A stretch of DNA of 6,527 nt from Brumimicrobium sp035497735 (GTDB lineage Bacteria; Bacteroidota; Bacteroidia; Flavobacteriales_D; Crocinitomicaceae), in assembly GCA_035497735.1 (NCBI GenBank), contig DATJCX010000014.1:1-6527 (forward strand), read 5' to 3'. Position numbers and translations under genes: made by a program. Below the pieces are notes generated by a model, which was not told where the DNA came from, ran no database searches, and saw only the letters and a list, made by a program, of their open reading frames with translations. Positions within the stretch are counted from its first letter, which is position 1, and each line of letters starts with the position of its first letter. Below are positions 1-6,280 of the stretch, piece by piece.

Positions 1-1
1 T

Positions 2-328
2 TCTATTGATAATACGATTGAAATAAATAGCAATGGTATTCGGATAGCCACAGATAAAAATGCAAAAGTGCGTGCTGTGTTTAATGGAGAAGTATTAGCT
101 GTTCAAGCAACAAGAACGGGAAATCCAGCTATTTTGGTGCAACACGGTAATTATGTTACAGTGTATAGAAACCTGTCTAAAGTACATGTTGTCAAAGGTG
201 ATAAAGTAACAACCAATCAAGAAATAGGTGAAGTTTTTACCGATGCCGTCACAGGAGAATGTTGGTTAGGTTTTTATGTTTATAAAGATTCAAAATTTCT
301 CGATCCTGCACTTTGGATCGTAAGGTAA
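2..328 (+). CDS. EnvC-like degenerate LytM (M23) domain protein, C-terminal fragment
   Basis: The frame is open from base 2, so the gene starts left of the window and only the last 108 residues are seen. The GTG at 68 is an internal Val, not a start. The fragment has the end of a LytM/M23 beta-sheet domain: G-I-R-I, then V-R-A-V-F-N-G-E-V, then ILVQHGNYVTVYRNL (residues 44-58), VVKGDKV, IGEV and a terminal LDPALWIV. Two positions that carry catalytic or zinc-binding His in active LytM peptidases are changed: the usual Y-A-H-L is YRNL (residues 55-58) and the usual L-H-F-E is LGFY (89-92). This is how EnvC-type murein hydrolase activators look; they do not cut peptidoglycan themselves but switch on amidases at the septum. 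Function is inferred from family; the coiled-coil N-terminus expected of EnvC lies outside the window. The gene ends in TAA at 326-328. Confidence 0.82.
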   Translation, partial: SIDNTIEINSNGIRIATDKNAKVRAVFNGEVLAVQATRTGNPAILVQHGNYVTVYRNLSKVHVVKGDKVTTNQEIGEVFTDAVTGECWLGFYVYKDSKFLDPALWIVR

Positions 329-329
329 A

Positions 330-473
330 ATGAGGAAACCAATTTTACGATTGTTCTTATTTTTAATTAACATTATCAGCTTAAGTCCATTACGTAAATC
401 GCTCTATCAAAATTATAATTTTTGGCTCGGTAGAATCATGTGGCTTCATTTTTCCTGCCAAGACCAAGCTTAA
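330..473 (+). CDS. doubtful 47-residue ORF directly after the envC-like gene
   Basis: An ATG at 330 lies 1 nt after the envC-like stop and opens 47 codons, ending at TAA 471-473. The first 20 residues are hydrophobic after a basic start (M-R-K-P, then LRLFLFLINIISL), like a membrane anchor or signal segment. The last 17 or so codons run antisense through the thioesterase remnant at 421-529, so the C-terminus is not ancestral protein sequence. It could be the start of a small membrane protein coupled to envC whose end was replaced by the rearrangement, or chance. I recognise no family. No separate ribosome binding site is visible; translation could only be by coupling to envC. Confidence 0.2.
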   Translation: MRKPILRLFLFLINIISLSPLRKSLYQNYNFWLGRIMWLHFSCQDQA

Positions 474-529
474 TTGTTTGCATCGTTAGGTGGCATTAAA
501 ACGTTCTTTTTCGAAATCGATGCCGGAAA
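421..529 (-). pseudogene. decayed 3'-end fragment of an acyl-CoA thioesterase gene
   Basis: This stretch aligns in the same orientation with the 3' end of the thioesterase gene at the right edge: 437-529 matches 6306-6398 without gaps at about 75 of 93 bases, and 421-436 extends the match to 6289-6305 with one missing base. Read on the minus strand it gives FEKERFNAT-stop-RCKQLSLVLAGKMKPH, against LEKERFNAALRRKQLSLVLAGKMKPH in the intact gene. The TAA replaces the Leu codon TTA, and after the final His the frame is lost by a single-base deletion. From KQL to PH the two copies encode identical residues, yet five codons differ silently, so the copies diverged while still coding. Homology stops near 529; no upstream part of the gene is present. 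It has no start and cannot make protein. It is best read as a scar of a rearrangement at this junction. Confidence 0.85.
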
Positions 530-651
530 TTGGTTTTTTATAAAATGTGATTTTGTTTTAACAATTTTAAAATTTCCTTCCGATTAGGATTCTATTATAA
601 TATTATTAAATTAGCATGTTTTTAACACATGTTTAATTAATATATGAGATT
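530..651 (+). promoter_or_regulatory. AT-rich leader of the susC-susD operon; promoter not resolved
   Basis: This segment between the thioesterase remnant and the SusC start must hold the operon promoter unless transcription reads in from envC. A TATAAT hexamer lies at 596-601, but I see no exact match to the Bacteroidetes -7 element TAnnTTTG with a TTTG/TTG box 19-20 bases upstream. CATGTTT occurs twice (615-621 and 628-634) in a short direct repeat, followed by the TTAATTAA palindrome. There is no Shine-Dalgarno sequence before the ATG at 652; the region just upstream is A/T-rich, as is usual for Bacteroidetes starts. No ECF sigma/anti-sigma or hybrid two-component gene is present nearby in the window. 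Confidence 0.35.
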
Positions 652-3600
652 ATGAGTGGAAAATTACTGAGATTTTTTGCATTAGTAGCTGTCTTTATTA
701 CTCAAGGTGCCTTTGCACAAAGTAAGAGTATTACAGGTAAAGTTACTGAAGCCACGGGCGAACCTATGCTTGGGGCTACCATTATGGTAGTAGGTACAAC
801 CAATGGAACAAGTACAGATTTTAACGGAAACTTTAGCTTGACGGTAAACCAAGGCGATAAGTTGGAAATATCCTATATAGGATATGTTACAAAGATAGTA
901 ACAATAGACTCCAAAAGCACCTATGACATAGTGTTGGAAGAAGATTCTAATATTTTGGATGAAGTATTGGTTGTAGCCTTTGGAACTGCAAGTAAAGAAT
1001 CTATTACAGGTTCAATTGCTTCTATTGACTCCAAAACAATAGAAAAACGGTCGGTTAGTAACGCTATTGGCGCTTTGGAAGGAGCAGCTGCTGGGATTCA
1101 AATCAACAATACGGTTGGACAGCCGGGTTCTGAGCCTTCTGTTCGTATTAGAGGATTTACTACAATAAACGGAAGTAACTCTCCATTATATGTAGTAGAT
1201 GGAGTGCCGTTTGGTGGGAATATTTCAGATATTAATCCAGCGGATATTGAAAGTATGTCTGTACTTAAAGACGCATCAGCTTCTACGCTTTATGGAAACC
1301 GTGCTTCCAATGGTGTGATCATGATTAAAACCAAAAGCGGAAAAGGAAGAGGTGGGATGAACGTATCCGTTCGTCAAGGAATTTACAACCGTGGCTCTTC
1401 GGAGTATAGTAAAGTAGGTCCTAATGAATTTATGGAAGTCATGTGGCAAGGTTATAGAAACTCGTTGTTGACAGGGAATCCTTCAATGAGTGTTGCTGAT
1501 GCCAATGCTAAAGCTTCAAGTTCTTTAGTTCAGGATTATTTAATACTGAACATTTATAATGTTCCAGATAACAACTTGTTCTCTGCAGATGGAAAATTAA
1601 ATTCAAATGCTGAAATTTTAGAAGGATATCGAGGTGATTTGGATTGGTTTAAGCCTTTAGAAAGAACAGGATTTCGACAAGAATATAATATAAGTGCTAG
1701 AAATACTAATGATAGAGGAGGCGTTTACTATTCAGCAGGTTATATGAATGAAGAAGGTTATCTGAAAAATTCTGATTTTAACCGCTTCAATGCTAGAGTG
1801 AATGCAGATTATAGAGCTAATGATTGGCTAAAATATGGATTGAGTTTAAATGGGTCCCATCAAAAATCCAATACATTATCTGCAACAACAGGGAGTTCAA
1901 GCTCGTTTGTTAATCCATTTATGTATGCTAGAAATATTGCACCAATCTACCCTATTCATTTACACGATAAAGCAACAGGAGCGTATATCTTGGACGAAGA
2001 AGGCAATAGAGTTTATGATGGTGGTGAAGGAACGCGTGGACAGTATGTAGGACGTCATACCGTTTGGGAAAATGAGTTAGATCGTGACCGTTCATTTAGA
2101 AACACACTTAATGGACAAGTATATTTAGACTTTACATTTCTAAAAGACTTTACTTTTACTGTTCTTGGAGACTTGAACGTTAGAAACGAAGAAAGTAGAA
2201 AATATAACAACGCTATAATTGGAGATGGAGCAGGTAATAACGGAAGAGCTTCTAGAAACATCTATCGTTATAAAAATTATACAGCGCAACAATTATTAAA
2301 TTGGAAGAAGAGTTTTGGAGATCACAATGTTGAAGCCCTTGTAGGTCACGAAAACTTTTATGATGACTATAATTATCTTTATGGTTATAAGACTACACAA
2401 ACCTTTGCCGGCAAGGAAGATATGATCAACTTTACAGATATTACCCAACTTTATGATTACAAACAAACCTATGCAACCGAAGGTTATTTAAGTAGAGTGA
2501 AGTATAATTTTGACAATAAGTATTTTGCCGAAGCTTCTTTTAGACGTGATGGTTCTTCTAAGTTTTCAAAGGATAAGCGTTGGGGAAGTTTCTGGTCAAT
2601 TGGAGGAAGTTGGATTATCAGTAAAGAAGACTTTTTTAATTACGACTTTGTCGATGATTTAAAATTCCGCGCTTCTTATGGAGAAGTAGGAAGTGATCAA
2701 GGTGCAGGACGTTATGCCTATCATGCTTTGTATAATATTGGTCAGAACGCCAATCTGGCAGCATTATATAAATCACAGAATGCAGCTAGTGATTTGATGT
2801 GGGAAACTTCTTCATCTATTGGTGCAGCATTGGAAGGTAGAATTTTTGATCGTCTGAATTTTACTATTGAGTACTTCGATAAACGTTCCCAAAACTTACA
2901 GTTCGACCTGAATCTTCCACTTTCTTCTGGAGCTACCTCTACAAGTTCTGCAGTTTCTACAATCACTAAAAACATTGGAGCAATTTCCAATAGTGGTTTG
3001 GAATTGACAATGGACGTGGATATCATCCGTAACGAAGATTGGCGTTGGAATGTAGGAGCAAATGCTACCTTTATGAAAAATAGAATTAAAAAACTTCCAG
3101 AGGAGAACCGTGAAAATGGAATAATTAGTGGAAACTTTAAGCGTGCAGAAGGGCGTAGTATCTACGATTTCTATATGGTTCAATTTGCTGGAGTAGATCA
3201 AATGACTGGAGAAGCTCTTTATGAGGCGGATGCAGAAACATATAACGTAAATGGATCAAATCCAGAGGCAGATGATCTTCCAATAGATTTCTTAAGGCAA
3301 ATCAATGGAGTGTATTATACCACAAACACTACCTATGGTAGAAGAGACTGGTCTGGGAGTGCAATTCCAGATGTATTTGGAAGTTTCTCAACGGCTTTAA
3401 GTTGGAAAAACTTTACGTTAAATGGATTGTTTACCTATAGCGTAGGCGGAAAAGTATATGATTCATCCTATAGCTCATTGATGGCCATGTCTGGAACACC
3501 GGGGGCATTACACTCAGATATTTTGAAATCATGGAATGGAGCACCGGAAGGAATGACGGCAACTTCTGCTGATAGAATCAATCCGAACGGAATCCCAGTG

Positions 3601-3882
3601 GTAAACTATGCAACAAGTACATATAACAATGCCACTTCCAACCGATTCTTACAAGATGGATCTTATTTAGTTATAAAGAATATTTCATTAAGCTATGACT
3701 TACCAAAACGTATAATGGAACAAATGAAGTTGTCTTCAATGAACTTCTCTTTAGGTGTAGAGAATTTAGCTACTTTTACAAAATTAAAAGGAATGGATCC
3801 ACAGCAATCTTTTGCAGGTAGTAGCCAAAATGCTTTTGTGGTAGGAAGAGTGTTTACTTTAGGAGTTAATGTTGGACTATAG
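652..3882 (+). CDS. SusC/RagA-family TonB-dependent outer membrane transporter
   Basis: A complete 1076-residue protein, within the usual SusC length. Residues 1-22 form a Sec signal peptide (basic GKLLR, hydrophobic core, cleavage AFA/Q). Residues about 25-98 are a carboxypeptidase-D regulatory-like beta-sandwich (SITGKV, GATIMVVGT, D-F-N-G-N-F, ISYIGYVT). The TonB-box/SusC signature LDEVLVVAFG is at 102-111, and the plug follows with SVRIRGF (163-169), SPLYVVDGVPF (177-187) and LYGNRASNGVIMIKTK (213-228). The rest is a 22-strand-type barrel ending GRVFTLGVNVGL; the last residue is Leu rather than the more usual Phe or Tyr. There is no STN domain before the regulatory domain, so it should not signal through a FecR-type anti-sigma factor. 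It would import a surface-captured oligomer (glycan or peptide) using TonB-ExbBD energy, with the SusD-like lipoprotein 12 nt downstream as lid. The ATG at 652 is chosen because it directly precedes the signal peptide; the ATG at 644 is out of frame. Substrate cannot be deduced. Confidence 0.96.
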   Translation: MSGKLLRFFALVAVFITQGAFAQSKSITGKVTEATGEPMLGATIMVVGTTNGTSTDFNGNFSLTVNQGDKLEISYIGYVTKIVTIDSKSTYDIVLEEDSNILDEVLVVAFGTASKESITGSIASIDSKTIEKRSVSNAIGALEGAAAGIQINNTVGQPGSEPSVRIRGFTTINGSNSPLYVVDGVPFGGNISDINPADIESMSVLKDASASTLYGNRASNGVIMIKTKSGKGRGGMNVSVRQGIYNRGSSEYSKVGPNEFMEVMWQGYRNSLLTGNPSMSVADANAKASSSLVQDYLILNIYNVPDNNLFSADGKLNSNAEILEGYRGDLDWFKPLERTGFRQEYNISARNTNDRGGVYYSAGYMNEEGYLKNSDFNRFNARVNADYRANDWLKYGLSLNGSHQKSNTLSATTGSSSSFVNPFMYARNIAPIYPIHLHDKATGAYILDEEGNRVYDGGEGTRGQYVGRHTVWENELDRDRSFRNTLNGQVYLDFTFLKDFTFTVLGDLNVRNEESRKYNNAIIGDGAGNNGRASRNIYRYKNYTAQQLLNWKKSFGDHNVEALVGHENFYDDYNYLYGYKTTQTFAGKEDMINFTDITQLYDYKQTYATEGYLSRVKYNFDNKYFAEASFRRDGSSKFSKDKRWGSFWSIGGSWIISKEDFFNYDFVDDLKFRASYGEVGSDQGAGRYAYHALYNIGQNANLAALYKSQNAASDLMWETSSSIGAALEGRIFDRLNFTIEYFDKRSQNLQFDLNLPLSSGATSTSSAVSTITKNIGAISNSGLELTMDVDIIRNEDWRWNVGANATFMKNRIKKLPEENRENGIISGNFKRAEGRSIYDFYMVQFAGVDQMTGEALYEADAETYNVNGSNPEADDLPIDFLRQINGVYYTTNTTYGRRDWSGSAIPDVFGSFSTALSWKNFTLNGLFTYSVGGKVYDSSYSSLMAMSGTPGALHSDILKSWNGAPEGMTATSADRINPNGIPVVNYATSTYNNATSNRFLQDGSYLVIKNISLSYDLPKRIMEQMKLSSMNFSLGVENLATFTKLKGMDPQQSFAGSSQNAFVVGRVFTLGVNVGL

Positions 3883-3894
3883 AAAAATAAAATT

Positions 3895-5424
3895 ATGAGA
3901 CTTAATATATTAAAATGTATCACCTTATCAGGAGCATTGCTGCTTACTACAGCATGTAGTACTGATTTTTTAGAAACAGAACCGACAAACCAAACAGGAG
4001 TAGGTACTGTATTTGAATCGACCGATAATGCTAAGCTTGCTATTAATGGTATAGCAAGATTAATGACCAATCAACACATGGGCTCACAGGGCTTTAATGG
4101 TGAAGGAACCATTAAAATGTACTATGGAAATTATCCGGGAAATCATTTTAATGTTGGACTTACAGGTTGGTCAAACGTTATAAATGGTGATTATTATGAT
4201 AATACCACTAGTATTTATAACTACTATCCATGGTACTATTATTATAAATTAATCGATAATGCCAACGAGGTCATCAATAACATCGACAATGCCGAAGGGC
4301 CGCAAAGTGAAAAGGATTATATCAAAGCACAAGGACTTACTTATCGTGCTTACAGCTATTCTATGTTGGCTCAATTGTATGGTAATCGTTGGGATGACTC
4401 TAATAATGGAGAAACCAAAGCCTTGGTAATTCGTTTGGAATCTGGTGGAGAATCAATTCCGCTTTCATCATTAGCAGACGTATATAACCAGGTTTATGCC
4501 GATTTAGATCTTGCTCTTTCTTTATTTGATGCGGCCAATTATAAGCGTAAGGAAAACTTCGAAATCGATGCTAGCGTAGCAAAAGCAGTTTATGCGCGTG
4601 CTGCGATTACTAAGAAAGATTATCTAAAAGCTGAAAAATATGCTGCAGAAGCACGTCAATCTTATCCATTGATGAGTGTAGCTGCATATAAAGAAGGCTT
4701 TGCTAATCCAACATCAGAGTGGATTTGGAGTAGCTATGGCGCTCTGGATGAAACATTATATTTCTATTCCTACTTCGCTTATATTGCTTATAACTCTACT
4801 GCTAGTGCGGTACGTACTTATCCTAAACGTATGAGTAAAGAGTTATATGATCAAGTGCCTGATACAGATATTCGTCGAGATTTATTTTTAGATCCAGAAG
4901 GATTTACTTACAATGCGAATACGGGACAAGCAGGAGCGGATTTAAATGCTAATGCCCGTAGTCGTTATCCAGATTTACCAGGTAACGCTACTGTTTATGC
5001 ACACATGCAATTTAAAATTAATGCAAATGATATGCCTGGGGTAGGAAACCTAAATCACTTCCGTTCTTCTGAGATGGTATTGATTGAAGCGGAAGCCAAA
5101 CACTTCCTACAAAAAGATGGAGAAGCTGCTGCTTTATTGGAAGAACTTACTGCTTCGACCAAAAGAGATCCTGACTATACTTGTACCTTAACTGGTGACG
5201 ATTTATTTGCTGAGATAAAGAAATACCGTGCTATTGAACTTTGGGGAGAAGGTTTTGACTGGTTTGATGCAAAACGTTGGAGTGACCCAATTGATCGAAA
5301 AGGTGTAGATAACGGAGGAAACTTCCTTGCGCCAATGGCAGTTAAAGTTGAGCCACAAGAGAAGAATAAGTGGACCTGGAGAACACCAAAAAGAGAATCG
5401 GATAACAATGATTTAGTCGATTAA
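3895..5424 (+). CDS. SusD/RagB-family nutrient-binding outer membrane lipoprotein
   Basis: A complete 509-residue lipoprotein of normal SusD length. The signal peptide ends in the lipobox LTTA/C with lipidated Cys21; C-S-T-D-F-L follows, similar to the acidic, Phe-containing export signal that sends Flavobacteriia lipoproteins to the cell surface. Family features in order: DFLETEPT (24-31), FESTDNAKLAINGI (40-53), NANEVINNID (122-131), the TPR-like helices YIKAQGLTYRAYSYSMLAQLYG (142-163, in two halves around the Arg), VAKAVYARAAI (228-238), and the C-terminal SusD motif EIKKYRAIELWGEGF (440-454) with DWFDAKRW. It forms the lid on the SusC barrel and binds the substrate first. It starts 12 nt after the susC stop in an A-rich spacer, so the two genes form one operon. 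Aromatic residues are crowded at 100-117 (including a run of four Tyr after Trp113) and 288-299, possible binding-surface patches; this is inference. No substrate can be assigned. Confidence 0.96.
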   Translation: MRLNILKCITLSGALLLTTACSTDFLETEPTNQTGVGTVFESTDNAKLAINGIARLMTNQHMGSQGFNGEGTIKMYYGNYPGNHFNVGLTGWSNVINGDYYDNTTSIYNYYPWYYYYKLIDNANEVINNIDNAEGPQSEKDYIKAQGLTYRAYSYSMLAQLYGNRWDDSNNGETKALVIRLESGGESIPLSSLADVYNQVYADLDLALSLFDAANYKRKENFEIDASVAKAVYARAAITKKDYLKAEKYAAEARQSYPLMSVAAYKEGFANPTSEWIWSSYGALDETLYFYSYFAYIAYNSTASAVRTYPKRMSKELYDQVPDTDIRRDLFLDPEGFTYNANTGQAGADLNANARSRYPDLPGNATVYAHMQFKINANDMPGVGNLNHFRSSEMVLIEAEAKHFLQKDGEAAALLEELTASTKRDPDYTCTLTGDDLFAEIKKYRAIELWGEGFDWFDAKRWSDPIDRKGVDNGGNFLAPMAVKVEPQEKNKWTWRTPKRESDNNDLVD

Positions 5425-5447
5425 GTTCAGGCTTCTAGCTAGAACAT

Positions 5448-5487
5448 AAACTAGCCATCCTAATTTAGGATGGCTAGTTTTGTTTTT
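5448..5487 (+). terminator. intrinsic terminator of the susC-susD operon
   Basis: A perfect 15-bp inverted repeat: left arm 5448-5462, right arm 5466-5480, loop ATT. The core CTAGCCATCC pairs with GGATGGCTAG, and the right arm runs into TTTTGTTTTT. It starts 23 nt after the SusD stop. Just before it is a separate 12-bp palindrome, TTCTAGCTAGAA (5433-5444), whose CTAGC could pair with either arm of the hairpin. The upstream side has only a short A run, so strong two-way termination is unlikely. Confidence 0.9.
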
Positions 5488-5850
5488 GAGATAATCTTAA
5501 TATGATGATAAATTATTGATATTCTTATCTCAAATCTAACTTAAAACACAATGATTAATCCAACTCATTCCCTAGAGCTAGTTGTTTTACCATAGTTTGT
5601 TAGTCATCGCATTATGAATTTGAATATTGTTTTGCAGTTCTATTTGCACACAATGATTGTGGTATATTGCACTAGTCCATTTGATCAGATTCAATAAGAT
5701 AATTTAGTTAGCCACAGTACAACAGGTATTTAATTGTGAATATGCTGTTCATTTTCTAAGGTGAATCAAGAAGATTATTGAAATTTAATAACTTATTATG
5801 TAGTGTTCTAATTGAGAAGATTATGGAATTCGTAAGGAGCATTTTAGAGG
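5488..5850. other. AT-rich intergenic stretch with no recognisable gene
   Basis: Stops occur often in all frames and the longest ATG-led frame I followed is 27 codons (starting at 5613), with no recognisable protein. Small repeats are present: ACACAATGATT occurs at 5546-5556 and 5648-5658, the second lying inside the 13-base palindrome CACAATGATTGTG (5649-5661); and AGAAGATTAT followed by a near-identical tail occurs at 5769-5785 and 5815-5830. None has the form of a terminal inverted repeat, tRNA, riboswitch or CRISPR unit. It is either plain spacer or DNA too eroded to read. Confidence 0.55.
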
Positions 5851-6280
5851 TATTGCACAAATAATTCTTTAAAAAAACCCATTAACGGCTTTATCTTTTT
5901 ATTGGCAATCGTGTATTGTTCGGGGCATATAGGCCGTAGGCTTGTTGGTTGGGGCGATTTCTGGTACGTCTTTGCGGCCTTGATATAGATTATTATCGTT
6001 TTTCAGTTTGGACAGAGTAGGGAATTGGCAGGAAGGATTGTAGGATCGGCATTGGTAAAGACAGTAATGATGCATTTGGCCTTCTTAAAAAAGATTAGGA
6101 TTTTCACATTTCCGTTTGTTTTAAATATGTGGATTTTGCTTGTGGCTGAAAAGAAGGATAGAGCGATTGGCAAATTCAATAGATCCAAATATAGATAAAA
6201 CCGTTTAAAAAGAACTTGAAGCTGTTTTAGATGATCAAAAACACCAGTTCAAAAGCTCAAAAAACCATCTTACTTATTGA
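5851..6280 (+). pseudogene. probable decayed gene, membrane-protein-like, unidentified
   Basis: One plus-strand frame from 5851 to the TAA at 6196-6198 spans 115 sense-or-stop codons with only one internal stop (TAG 5986-5988), far fewer than expected in AT-rich non-coding DNA. It reads NGFIFLLAIVYCSGHIGRR, GWGDFWYVFAALI, stop, IIIVFQFG, then LKKIRIFTFPFVLNMWILLVA, which look like hydrophobic membrane segments. A second plus frame takes over from about 6143 with protein-like helical sequence, KRRIERLANSIDPNIDKTV, a TAA at 6206-6208, then KELEAVLDDQKHQF, ending at TGA 6278-6280 inside the convergent thioesterase 3' end. Together this suggests one gene broken by two stops and a frameshift near 6125-6160. 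No start is evident. I recognise no family. The alternative is chance open frames; the 61-residue minus-strand frame across 6003-6188 looks less protein-like. Confidence 0.42.

Noticed and set aside
68..328. A separate small gene starting at GTG 68
   Set aside because: The frame is open leftward to base 2 and the upstream residues continue the same LytM domain, so the GTG codes an internal Val.
596..601. TATAAT as a sigma-70-type -10 box for susC
   Set aside because: There is no matching -35 box at the right spacing, and Bacteroidetes housekeeping promoters use a different -7 element, so it was kept only as a note in the leader entry.
2742..3201. Minus-strand open frames inside the SusC gene (including 2055-2261, 2742-3026 and 2896-3201)
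   Set aside because: They lie antisense within a clearly coding, full-length SusC sequence and show no recognisable domain.
3693..4070. Minus-strand frame of 125 codons across the susC/susD junction
   Set aside because: It is antisense to two well-supported genes, and its sequence does not resemble a protein family.
5488..5850. Insertion sequence or transposase remnant in the spacer
   Set aside because: I looked for terminal inverted repeats, target duplications and transposase motifs on both strands and found none; reverse-strand fragments contain frequent stops.
6003..6188. Minus-strand 61-codon frame in the right spacer
   Set aside because: It has no recognisable motif or start signal; the plus-strand reading of the same DNA is more protein-like.
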